A stretch of DNA of 64,000 nucleotides from contig NZ_JRKN01000016.1 in NCBI RefSeq assembly GCF_000763905.1, positions 19,529-83,528 of the forward strand, in the 5' to 3' direction. The notes under the pieces were generated by a model, which was not told the origin of the DNA, did not search any database, and saw only the letters and a list, made by a program, of their open reading frames with translations. Source of the stretch: Paracoccus halophilus. GTDB taxonomy: Bacteria; Pseudomonadota; Alphaproteobacteria; Rhodobacterales; Rhodobacteraceae. Shown piece by piece: positions 17,241-25,272 of the stretch. Every line of letters begins with the position of its first letter. Within the stretch, counting starts at the first letter, position 1. The position numbers and the translations under genes were made by a program.

Positions 17241-18760
17241 GTCCTTGCCTCGCTCAGCGTCTCGATCCGGGGCCAGATGGGCGCAAGCGCCCGCGCCAGT
17301 TCGGTGAATATTCCGTATCGCGCCTCCAGATCGGCACTGCGGACCGGATCGGGGACATAGTGCCGCGTCAGCGCCGTCAGGTCGCGCGGGTCGTCGCGTG
17401 CCGAGCGATAGAGCCCCACCGCCGATCCCGCACAAAGCGCGGCACCCCAGGCCGCGGCCTCATCGGTGTCACTGACGCTGACCGGCATCCGCAGGACATC
17501 GGCGAAAAGCTGGGCAAAGAGCGGGCTCCGGGATATGCCGCCGGTCAGCCTGACCTTTTCCGGCGCAAAGCCATCGCGCAGCGCATCGACATGGCTGCGA
17601 TGGTTGAAGGCGATCCCCTCGATCACCGCGCGCAGCATGTCGCCCCGGTCCTGCCAGCCACGCAGCCCGAAAAATCCCGCGCTGGCGACCGGACCCTGTG
17701 GCGAGCCAAACAGATAGGGGTGAAAGATCGCAGTCGAGGGACGCGCCATTGCGGCCTCGATCTCGGGTATGATCTCGGCGTGGAAGGCACGGCCCGCGGT
17801 CTCGGCGGCGCGGCGTTCGACACCGCAGAGCGTATCGAGGAACCAGTCATAATTCGTCGCCGATGCCGGCGAAATCGCCATGCTGTTCCATTCGCCGCAC
17901 CGCAACCCGTTGCGGCAGAACCAGCGTGCATCGGTTTTCGGCCGATCCGAGACGGTTTCGTTGATCGAATAGGTTCCCGCGACGATCGCCACGACACCGC
18001 GGCGATAGCCCCCCGCACCAAGTGACGAGGCGGTGACGTCATGCAGACCGGCAGCGACCGGCGTTCCGGGGATCAGCCCGGTGAGACGCGCCGCAGCCTC
18101 GGTCACGGTCCCGGCCAGCGCATCGGGCGCGACGATGGGCGGCAGCGCGCGCGACAGCGCATCAAGGCCGAAAATCGGCAGAATATCGGCGGCGTAGCCC
18201 TGCGTGGCCAGGTCGGTGAACGAGGTGCTCGCCTCGGTCAGATCGGTCGCGATTTCACCTGTCAGACAAAAGCGCAGCCAGTCCTTGCAGGCCAGCACAT
18301 GCGCGATGCGGCCAAAGCGGTCCGGATCGTGCCGCTGCATCCATGCCAACAATGCGGATGGGGCCGAGGCATGGGGCGTCTGCCCGGTTCGGTCCAGAGC
18401 CACGGCTGCTGTCCCGTCCTTGTCCCAGCCGGCGGCGACCTCGCCGGCGCGGCTGTCCAGCGACAGGATGCCGGGACCCAGCGGCTGGCGGTCGCCGCCC
18501 AGCAGGTAAAGACCATCGCCATGCGCGGTCGCCGCGATGCAGGCAATCTCGGATGCGGGTCGGGGACAGTTCGCGACGGCTTCGGCAATGGCCGCCGCGG
18601 TTTGCTGCCACAGCACACCCATATCGCGCTCGACATGGCGGGGCTTCGGCATCAGTTGCGGCACACGCCGTCTTGCCGTCGCCAAAGCGGCGCCCGCTTC
18701 ATCAAAGATCACCGCCTTGGTGACGGTCAGTCCGTTGTCGATGCCAAGCAGCAGGGGCAT
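17237..18760 (-). CDS. FGGY-family polyol/sugar kinase (first copy)
   Basis: A 507-residue FGGY kinase. The N-terminal domain opens LLLGIDNGLTVTKAV (phosphate 1 motif). The C-terminal nucleotide motifs are at GLHDVTASSLGAG and LTGGISRSPLFAQLFADVL. ATAHGDGLYLLG and the CKDWLRFCLTG block resemble erythritol and xylulose kinases, but the protein is clearly not the eryA of this window. It should phosphorylate a polyol or ketose taken up by the adjacent ABC transporter, and the product would be oxidised by the coupled GlpD-like enzyme. The substrate cannot be named from sequence. It starts 151 bases downstream of the ABC binding-protein gene on the same strand. Confidence 0.82.
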   Translation of the reverse strand: MPLLLGIDNGLTVTKAVIFDEAGAALATARRRVPQLMPKPRHVERDMGVLWQQTAAAIAEAVANCPRPASEIACIAATAHGDGLYLLGGDRQPLGPGILSLDSRAGEVAAGWDKDGTAAVALDRTGQTPHASAPSALLAWMQRHDPDRFGRIAHVLACKDWLRFCLTGEIATDLTEASTSFTDLATQGYAADILPIFGLDALSRALPPIVAPDALAGTVTEAAARLTGLIPGTPVAAGLHDVTASSLGAGGYRRGVVAIVAGTYSINETVSDRPKTDARWFCRNGLRCGEWNSMAISPASATNYDWFLDTLCGVERRAAETAGRAFHAEIIPEIEAAMARPSTAIFHPYLFGSPQGPVASAGFFGLRGWQDRGDMLRAVIEGIAFNHRSHVDALRDGFAPEKVRLTGGISRSPLFAQLFADVLRMPVSVSDTDEAAAWGAALCAGSAVGLYRSARDDPRDLTALTRHYVPDPVRSADLEARYGIFTELARALAPIWPRIETLSEART

Positions 18761-18877
18761 GGGCGTCGGGCCTCTTGTTCGGTGGGGCGTGCCGGGTCGC
18801 GGCGCGCCAGGTCATCCGGATAAGTCGCTCCGGAAGTGCAAGGGCTTGGGCTTGCAAATGACAGGTGAGGAAAAGCC

Positions 18878-18901
18878 GGGGCGCGGCCGACGCCGCGCCC
18901 C
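18878..18901 (-). terminator. Hairpin after the ABC binding-protein gene
   Basis: A 10-bp perfect stem, GGGGCGCGGC (18878-18887) and GCCGCGCCCC (18892-18901). In the minus direction it is followed by GGCTTTTCC, a weak T tract. It lies 10 bases beyond the binding-protein stop, so it may partly terminate the transporter transcript before the kinase gene. Read-through is likely given the short T-run. Confidence 0.65.
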
Positions 18902-18911
18902 CATTTGACGA

Positions 18912-19859
18912 TCACTCTTCCAGCACGAAGGCCGAGGTGTATTTGTCGGCATTCTCGGCGGTGATCAGCAGGCAGTCGAAAAGCTGCTTTTCCGATGCCG
19001 CGCCGGTTTCCCCGGTCTTGATGAAATTGTCGGCCTGGCGCACGGCTTCTTCGGCGAAAACGGCGACGGGCTGCAGAACGGTGTACTGCATTTCGCCGGC
19101 CTTCACCGCCTCGACCGCATCGGGCGAGCCGTCAAAGCCGCCGACCTTGACCTGATCCAGCTTGCCGGCCTCTTTCAGCGCAGCAATGGCGCCCAGTGCC
19201 ATTTCATCATTACCCGAGATGATCCCGATCACGTCAGGGTTCGCCTGCAGGAGGGACTGCGTCTTCTGATAGCCCTGCGTGCGGTCCCAGTTTGCGACTT
19301 CCTGACCTGCCTTGTTCAGATCGGGATACTGGCTCAGCACCGTTTCAAAGCCGTTCGAGCGGGTCTGTGCGTTGTTGTCGGCGGGGTTGCCGAACAGTTC
19401 GACATAATTGCCGCTGTCGCCCACCGCTTCGACCCATTGCATCGCGCCAAGGGCCGCGCCCTGCGCGTTATTGGATACGAGCTGCGCCTTGGCCAGACCT
19501 TCCTGATTGATCTCGGCATTGACCAGAAACACCGGAATGCCCGCATCGACAGCCTTCTTGACCGCCCCGATCGAGCCATCGGCATTGGCCGGGTCAAGAA
19601 TGATCGCAACCGACCGGTTGGTGATCGCAGTGTCGATCAGCGTGCTTTCGGTATTGGTATCGCCCTTATGGGCCGAGACATTCGCCTCATATCCCAATTC
19701 CTCGGCGGTGGCCTTGGCGACCTCGCCTTCGGTGAACCAGTAGGGGTTCGCCGGATCGGTGACGATGATCGAAATCAGCCCCTCGGCCCAGGCGGAACCG
19801 GCCATCAGCGGCACGGTGGCGGCCGCAGCCAGCAACAGACGGCGCGTCATCTTGATCAT
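18912..19859 (-). CDS. Sugar/polyol ABC transporter, periplasmic binding protein
   Basis: A 315-residue RbsB-type (Peripla_BP_4) solute receptor. Residues 1-25 form a signal peptide ending SAWAEG. The mature part has the repeated motifs of the family: IIVTDPANPYWFTEGE, GISGNDEMALGA-like IISGNDEMALGA, and VGGFDGSPDAVEAV. It would capture a polyol, most likely erythritol given the flanking eryABCD genes, and deliver it to the permease below. A good AGGGAGA ribosome site precedes the ATG. It is last in the order DUF2291, ATPase, permease, binding protein, equivalent to the EryEFG-type transporters of rhizobia. Confidence 0.87.
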   Translation of the reverse strand: MIKMTRRLLLAAAATVPLMAGSAWAEGLISIIVTDPANPYWFTEGEVAKATAEELGYEANVSAHKGDTNTESTLIDTAITNRSVAIILDPANADGSIGAVKKAVDAGIPVFLVNAEINQEGLAKAQLVSNNAQGAALGAMQWVEAVGDSGNYVELFGNPADNNAQTRSNGFETVLSQYPDLNKAGQEVANWDRTQGYQKTQSLLQANPDVIGIISGNDEMALGAIAALKEAGKLDQVKVGGFDGSPDAVEAVKAGEMQYTVLQPVAVFAEEAVRQADNFIKTGETGAASEKQLFDCLLITAENADKYTSAFVLEE

Positions 19860-19957
19860 GTTATCTTCTCCCTTTGGGTTGGTGGATCTGCCGTTTGGGC
19901 AGGCTTTCCGCCCGGCCTTGTTCTGTTTGCGGCCGGGCGGGGAGGTCTGGGGACAGG

Positions 19958-20995
19958 TCAGCTTTTGCGGCCACTGCGCCCGTATTGAAGCGAGTTCATC
20001 AGCACCGCCAGCACGATCACGGCGCCGGTGAAAACGGTCTGCCAGTAGGACGAGACGCCGATGATGACCAGGCCATCCGACAGAAAGCCGATCACGAAGG
20101 CCCCAAGCATGGTGCCGCGGATGGTGCCTCGCCCGCCGGTCAGCGCCGCGCCGCCGATGACGACCGCCGCGATCGCGGTCAGCTCATATGTGATTCCCGC
20201 GGTGGGGCCGGCCGAGGTCAGCTGCGATGACAGCACCAGACCGGCAATGGCCGAAAGAATACCCGACAGCGTATAGACGGTGATCTTGACCCGGCGGGTC
20301 GGCACGCCCGACAGTTCCGCCGCGCGCTCATTGCCGCCCGAGGCGTAGAGCCAGCGTCCAAAGGCCGAGCGGGACAGCATCAGCCCGGTCAGCACTGCCA
20401 GCACGGCAAGAACGATGACCGAAATCGGCACGCCTGCGATGCGGTTGAAGCCCAGCCAGTCAAAGCCGGTATTGCCCAGTTCGGGCCGCCCCGACAGGTT
20501 GTTATAGGTCAGCCCGTTGGTCATCAGCAGCGCGATGCCCCGGGCGACATACATGACGCCCAGCGTGGCCACGAAGGCCGGAACCTTGAAGACCGAAATC
20601 AGCACGCCGTTGACGGCACCGACCAGCGCACCCAGCGTGCAGGTCAGGACGACCACGGCCCAGACCGGCGGATACAGGATCACGCCCAGCGCCTGAAGCT
20701 CGATCCCCTGCATCATGGCGCCCGCGCTGACCCCCGCCAGCGCCAGAATCGAACCCACGGACAGATCAATTCCGCCATTCAGGATGACCAGCAGCATACC
20801 GATCGCGAGAATGCCATAGATCGCGACATGGCTGGACATGATCAGAAGGTTGCCGACGGTCAGATAGTTCGGCGACAGGACGGAAAAGACGATGATGATC
20901 GCGATCAGCGCAAAGAAGGCGCGGCCTTCCAGCAGCAGGCGCCCGATGCTGAAATCGCTTTTCTTCACGGGGCGGGTGACGGTGGTATCCGACAT
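19958..20995 (-). CDS. Sugar/polyol ABC transporter permease (RbsC-type)
   Basis: A 345-residue inner-membrane permease of the ribose/xylose class (BPD_transp_2). There are about ten hydrophobic segments, beginning FFALIAIIIVFSVLSPNYLT. The family motif GGIDLSVGSILALAGV lies near residue 70, and VVIGGAALTGGRGT in the last third is the ATPase-coupling loop. It probably works as a homodimer with the double ATPase. The gap to the binding-protein gene is 98 bases, and the ATPase gene precedes it by 27 bases. Confidence 0.88.
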   Translation of the reverse strand: MSDTTVTRPVKKSDFSIGRLLLEGRAFFALIAIIIVFSVLSPNYLTVGNLLIMSSHVAIYGILAIGMLLVILNGGIDLSVGSILALAGVSAGAMMQGIELQALGVILYPPVWAVVVLTCTLGALVGAVNGVLISVFKVPAFVATLGVMYVARGIALLMTNGLTYNNLSGRPELGNTGFDWLGFNRIAGVPISVIVLAVLAVLTGLMLSRSAFGRWLYASGGNERAAELSGVPTRRVKITVYTLSGILSAIAGLVLSSQLTSAGPTAGITYELTAIAAVVIGGAALTGGRGTIRGTMLGAFVIGFLSDGLVIIGVSSYWQTVFTGAVIVLAVLMNSLQYGRSGRKS

Positions 20996-21022
20996 TTCTC
21001 AGGTCTCCCTCACTCTCGTCCC

Positions 21023-22567
21023 TCAGGCGGCCACGGACTCGCCCGAGGCGGCCATGATCTTTTCCTTGGTGACGGTTGAATCGAATTCGGCCGAAATCCG
21101 GCCCTTGTGCATGACGATGATCCGATGCGCGATGGACAGGCATTCGCTGACCTCGGAGGTCGAATAGAGCACGGCGAGCCCCCGCCGGGCCTCTTCGGCC
21201 AGCAGCCTGAACACCTCGGCCTTGGCGCCGATATCAATGCCGCGAGAAGGCTCGTCCAGCATGATCACATGCGGTTTGGTGGCAAGGATCTTGCCGATGA
21301 CGACCTTCTGCTGGTTACCCCCGGACAGCGATCCGATGGCCGCATCCGGTCCCGAGGTCTTTACGGTCACTTCGCGGATGCTGTCCTCGATCAGGTCACG
21401 CTCGGCCCGTTTCCGGGTGAACAGGCCCCTGGTAAAGCTGGAAATCGAGGCCAGAGACAGGTTTTCGCCCACGCTCATGGTCTGAACCAGACCGTCGCGC
21501 TGACGGTCTTCGGGAACCAGCGCAAGGCCGCGGGCAATGCGCTCCGCGATGGACAGATGCGACACTTCGCGCCCTTCCAGCACGATCTCGCCCCCTGAGG
21601 CATGCAGCCGCCCCGCGCAGGTTTCCAGCAATTCGGTCCGGCCCGCCCCCATGAGCCCGTAGATGCAGACGATCTCGCCCGCGCGGACATCCAGCGACAG
21701 CCCCTCGACCAGATTGAAGCCACCTGCCGGATCGGGCACCGTCAGATTGCGGATCGACAGCGCGGCTTCGCCCTTGTCGCTGTCGGGGGGGCTGCCCAGA
21801 TCGTAATTGTCGCCCACCATATTACGCACGATCCATTCCAGATCGATATCGCGGCGCGGCGCATAGGCCGTCATATTGCCGTCGCGCAGCACCACGGCAT
21901 GATCGGTGATGGTCAGCGCTTCTTCCAGGTGATGTGAGATATAGACGATGGAAACGCCGCGCGAGGTCAGGTCGCGGATCACCTTGAACAGCACCTCGAC
22001 CTCGCTGGCCGAAAGGGCGCTGGTCGGTTCGTCCATGATCAGGATACGGCTGTCCACAGACAGGGCGCGGGCGATTTCGACGATCTGCTGTTGACCCAGG
22101 CGCAATTCCTCGACCGGGGTCAGCGGATCGATATCCTCTTCCAACTCTTCCATCAGGGCGCGGGTCTGACGCTCTTCCTCGGCGAAGTTGACGCCGCCGG
22201 GACCGATGATCTCGCGGCCCATGAAGATATTGTCGCGCACCGAAAGGTTGGGGGCGAGGCTGAGCTCCTGATGGATGATCGAGATGCCGCGGTCGCGCGC
22301 CTCGGTCGAATTGTGGAACGTGACCGGCTCGCCGTCCAGGATGATCTCGCCCGCGCTCGGCTGAATGACGCCCGACAGGATCTTCATAAGCGTCGATTTT
22401 CCGGCGCCGTTTTCGCCGAACAGCGTGGTCACCTGGCCGCGATGAATGTCGAAATTGACGCCTTTCAGCGCATGGACCTGACCATAGGACTTGGCGACGT
22501 TGCGGGCGGCCAGAACGACTTCGCGCAGATCTGGATTGCCGCCGGGGATCGGGGTTTCCGGGCTCAT
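21023..22567 (-). CDS. Sugar/polyol ABC transporter ATPase (RbsA-type, duplicated)
   Basis: A 514-residue protein with two ABC domains. The first has Walker A GENGAGKST, the LRLGQQQIVEIARAL signature region, and Walker B ILIMDEPTSALS. The second has a degenerate Walker A (GLMGAGRTELLET) but a good signature (LSGGNQQKVVIGK) and Walker B (VIMLDEPSRGID). This asymmetry is normal for ribose-class ATPases. It powers the permease/binding-protein pair downstream. The ATG overlaps the end of the DUF2291 gene by 4 bases, tying that protein to the transporter. Confidence 0.9.
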   Translation of the reverse strand: MSPETPIPGGNPDLREVVLAARNVAKSYGQVHALKGVNFDIHRGQVTTLFGENGAGKSTLMKILSGVIQPSAGEIILDGEPVTFHNSTEARDRGISIIHQELSLAPNLSVRDNIFMGREIIGPGGVNFAEEERQTRALMEELEEDIDPLTPVEELRLGQQQIVEIARALSVDSRILIMDEPTSALSASEVEVLFKVIRDLTSRGVSIVYISHHLEEALTITDHAVVLRDGNMTAYAPRRDIDLEWIVRNMVGDNYDLGSPPDSDKGEAALSIRNLTVPDPAGGFNLVEGLSLDVRAGEIVCIYGLMGAGRTELLETCAGRLHASGGEIVLEGREVSHLSIAERIARGLALVPEDRQRDGLVQTMSVGENLSLASISSFTRGLFTRKRAERDLIEDSIREVTVKTSGPDAAIGSLSGGNQQKVVIGKILATKPHVIMLDEPSRGIDIGAKAEVFRLLAEEARRGLAVLYSTSEVSECLSIAHRIIVMHKGRISAEFDSTVTKEKIMAASGESVAA

Positions 22568-23223
22568 TGGACGGTGACCTCCACCGGGGTGATCATCCAG
22601 TTCTTCGGGTTGATCAGGCGGAAAGCGCCGGTGACCTGCAATGTCCTGCCGGTCAGATTGGCGGTGTCGATGCCGTCGAGCACAGCCGCCTTCATCGCCC
22701 GGTTGATGCCCGATCCGGCGTCCTGATATTCGATCTGGTTCTTGAAAGCGCCGAATTCGATATCGCCCGGCGCATCGCGCAGATCGGTTCCGTTGATCGC
22801 GGGGCCGGTCTGAACGCGGACGGTGATATCGTCCGGCACGCCTTGCACGGCAAGCGTATAGACGCCGGATTTCGCCTCGCCCGCGGTGCCGGTCAGGGTC
22901 ACGAACATGATCGCGCCGGTCGAGGCGGGGGTGCCATATTGTTCCGCCGCAGCGTTCTTGTCGTCAAGAACCGCCGCCGCGAGCGTGGCCGCATCCACCG
23001 CCTTATCCTTTACGAAAGCCTGAATCCGGGGGAACTCGGCTTGGCCGTAAGAGTCGGGCGAGAAGGCCTGCTGACGGACATCCGCCTCCGAGCCGATCGA
23101 CACGACGGTCGTATCCAATGCGATGCCGATCAAAACGGCGGCCGCAACCCCCGCGCTGATCATCAGGCCGCGGCGCGAAGGTGCCGGGGCCTTGGGTGCA
23201 GATGTGTTCATGGTCTGGGCCAT
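22564..23223 (-). CDS. DUF2291 periplasmic protein linked to a sugar ABC transporter
   Basis: A 219-residue protein with a single N-terminal hydrophobic segment (GLMISAGVAAAVLIGIA) and a soluble periplasmic part. Features are FSPDSYGQAEFPRIQAFV, a beta-rich middle (GVYTLAVQGVPDDITVRVQTGPAINGT), and a C-terminal block about a fixed polypeptide relation (GRTLQVTGAFRLINPKNW). This matches DUF2291, a family found upstream of ribose-class ABC transporters in alphaproteobacteria. It has no known biochemical role. It is the first gene of the leftward operon and overlaps the ATPase gene by ATGA. It has no lipobox cysteine in the signal region. Confidence 0.8.
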   Translation of the reverse strand: MAQTMNTSAPKAPAPSRRGLMISAGVAAAVLIGIALDTTVVSIGSEADVRQQAFSPDSYGQAEFPRIQAFVKDKAVDAATLAAAVLDDKNAAAEQYGTPASTGAIMFVTLTGTAGEAKSGVYTLAVQGVPDDITVRVQTGPAINGTDLRDAPGDIEFGAFKNQIEYQDAGSGINRAMKAAVLDGIDTANLTGRTLQVTGAFRLINPKNWMITPVEVTVQ

Positions 23224-23485
23224 TGCTCGCCTCGGTCAGGAATTACATGATTGCGATGAAGTGATGGCGCGGCCTGTCGCTATGCCGCTGCCGCGATTCG
23301 CGCGGCATCCGGCTGGACGCCGTGAACGGCTGCTGGAATTCGATCGGCGCCCTGGATTCTGTTCATTTCCCGCCCCTCCCCTGGCTGGCTATGCGACCGC
23401 AGAAGGATGTCCTTCCGGCGCGACAAGAATGTTCGGATGGACCTCGCCTCTCCTCGCGATTCCATCCCGATCAGCCCACCTTATC

Positions 23486-23518
23486 TGAAATTTTTTTCTG
23501 TGTCTGTAAAAAAATTCA
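23486..23518. promoter_or_regulatory. AT-rich inverted repeat in the ery divergent control region
   Basis: The 476-base gap between the transporter operon and eryA holds one striking site: TGAAATTTTTTT (23486-23497) and AAAAAAATTCA (23508-23518), mirror arms with one mismatch around CTGTGTCTGT. It is the only strongly AT-rich stretch in the neighbourhood. It is a candidate operator or promoter element for EryD or another regulator. Nothing else recognisable was seen in the gap apart from the leader ORF. Confidence 0.45.
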
Positions 23519-23644
23519 TTCACCGGACCGTCGTTTTCGGCTATGCAAAAAAGACGAGGGGTTTCGCCACGGCCCGATCCGGGACTACGGCGCCGCCGCC
23601 TGACTTGCCCCAAACAGGCAATTCAAACGCGAAGGGAGGGGACG

Positions 23645-23713
23645 ATGAACCACCACGATCCTGCACGGAACGGTCCGGCCCCGGGCATGGAGTATCACGA
23701 TGGCCGGCACTGA
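23645..23713 (+). CDS. Possible 22-codon leader peptide overlapping eryA start
   Basis: An ATG at 23645 with the best ribosome site of the region (GGGAGGGG five bases upstream) opens a 22-codon frame, MNHHDPARNG...EYHDGRH, ending at TGA 23711-23713. That stop lies inside eryA, overlapping its ATG at 23700 by 14 bases in another frame. The eryA ATG itself has only GGAG within the leader. Ribosomes ending the leader could re-initiate at eryA. It may also be a chance frame; no homologue is known to me. Confidence 0.4.
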   Translation: MNHHDPARNGPAPGMEYHDGRH

Positions 23714-25271
23714 TATCATTATCGGAATCGACGCAGGCACGTCGGTCATCAAGGCCGTGGCCTTTGATCTTTCGGGGCGACAGCTGGGCGCGGCCTCGGT
23801 TCCCAATCACTATGCCACGGGCAAGGACGGATCGGCCACGCAGCCGCTGCTGCGGACCTGGCAGGATTGCGCGGCCGCGATTCGCGGGCTGGGTGAAAAG
23901 CTGCCCGATCTCGCGACCCGCACGGCGGCGCTGTCGGTGACGGCACAGGGCGATGGCACCTGGCTGGTCGGCCCGAATGGCCCGGTCGGCGATGCCTGGC
24001 TGTGGCTGGATGCCCGCGCCGCGCCGACGGTGGAAAGACTGGCGGCGACGCCGGCAAACCGGAGCCGCTTCAAAGCCACCGGCACCGGGCTGAACACCTG
24101 TCAGCAGGGCAGCCAGATGGCGCATATGGACGCCCATGTACCCGAACTTCTGGACAGCGCGGAGGTCGCCTTGCATTGCAAGGACTGGCTGTATCTGAAC
24201 CTGACGGGCATTCGCGCAACCGATCCCTCCGAGGCCAGCTTTACCTTCGGAAATTTCCGTAACCGTCAATATGATGATGGGGTTATCGACGCGCTTGGCC
24301 TGACGCATCGCCGTGCCCTGCTGCCGGAAATCGTCGACGGCACCCAGATAACCCATCCGCTGACGCAAGGGGCCGCCCGCCAGACCGGCCTGCGCCCCGG
24401 AACCCCGGTCAGCCTGGGTTATGTCGATATGGTCATGACCGCGCTTGGCGCCGGGGTCTATGATTCGGGCGCGGGCGATGTGGCCTGCTCGACCGTCGGA
24501 TCGACCGGGGTGCATATGCGGGCGGTAAAATCGGCCGAACTCTGCCTGAACGATCAGGGGACCGGCTATGTCATCTGTCTGCCCATCCCCGATATCGTGA
24601 CGCAGGTGCAGACCAATATGGCCGCCACGCTGAACCTCGACTGGGTCCTTGCCGTCGCTGCGGGCATTCTGTCGGATGTCGGCCAGCCGGTCACGCATCG
24701 CGATCTCATAGCCCATGTCGACGGCTGGCTGGCAGCCTCGGATCCAGGGCAGATCGTCTACATGCCCTATATCTCTGACGCGGGCGAGCGGGGGCCCTTC
24801 GTGAACGCCAATGCCCGCGCGGGATTTACCGGCCTATCTGCGGGCCATCGCTATCCCGATCTGGTCCGTGCGGTAACCGAAGGGCTGGCCATGGCGATGC
24901 GCGATTGCTACGCCGCGATGGGACCGCTGCCCGGCGAATTGCGGCTGACCGGCGGTGCCGCGCGCTCGCAAAGCCTGCGCGGCATCCTGTCGGCCAGCCT
25001 GAACGCACCGATCCGCGTTTCGCAACGCGATGAGGCAGGCGCAGCGGGTGCCGCGATGATGGCGGCCGTCGCCATTGGCGCCTATCCCGACATGCAATCC
25101 TGCATCGCCGAATGGGTCACCCCCCTGCTGGGCCGGCCCGAGCCGCCCGACCCCGGACTTGTCGCAGCCTATGACCGGTTGTTCCCCGCATTCACGGCAG
25201 CGCGGCAGGCCCTGCCTCCGGCATGGGACGCACTTACAGCAACCCGCGCCGCCTTTCCGAAAGGACATTAA
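23700..25271 (+). CDS. eryA: Erythritol kinase
   Basis: A 523-residue FGGY kinase closely matching Brucella EryA as I recall it. Blocks in common are IIGIDAGTSVIKAVAFDL at the N-terminus, AALSVTAQGDGTWLVG, FKATGTGLNTCQQGSQ, ALHCKDWLYLNLTGIRATDPSE, and TFGNFRNRQYDDGVIDALGL. The ATP motif LTGGAARSQSLRGILSA is in the C-terminal domain. It phosphorylates erythritol to an erythritol phosphate, the entry step of the pathway. It is the first full gene of eryABCD, with eryB starting 2 bases after its stop. The start is taken at 23700; a short leader frame overlaps it. Confidence 0.92.
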   Translation: MAGTDIIIGIDAGTSVIKAVAFDLSGRQLGAASVPNHYATGKDGSATQPLLRTWQDCAAAIRGLGEKLPDLATRTAALSVTAQGDGTWLVGPNGPVGDAWLWLDARAAPTVERLAATPANRSRFKATGTGLNTCQQGSQMAHMDAHVPELLDSAEVALHCKDWLYLNLTGIRATDPSEASFTFGNFRNRQYDDGVIDALGLTHRRALLPEIVDGTQITHPLTQGAARQTGLRPGTPVSLGYVDMVMTALGAGVYDSGAGDVACSTVGSTGVHMRAVKSAELCLNDQGTGYVICLPIPDIVTQVQTNMAATLNLDWVLAVAAGILSDVGQPVTHRDLIAHVDGWLAASDPGQIVYMPYISDAGERGPFVNANARAGFTGLSAGHRYPDLVRAVTEGLAMAMRDCYAAMGPLPGELRLTGGAARSQSLRGILSASLNAPIRVSQRDEAGAAGAAMMAAVAIGAYPDMQSCIAEWVTPLLGRPEPPDPGLVAAYDRLFPAFTAARQALPPAWDALTATRAAFPKGH

Positions 25272-25272
25272 G

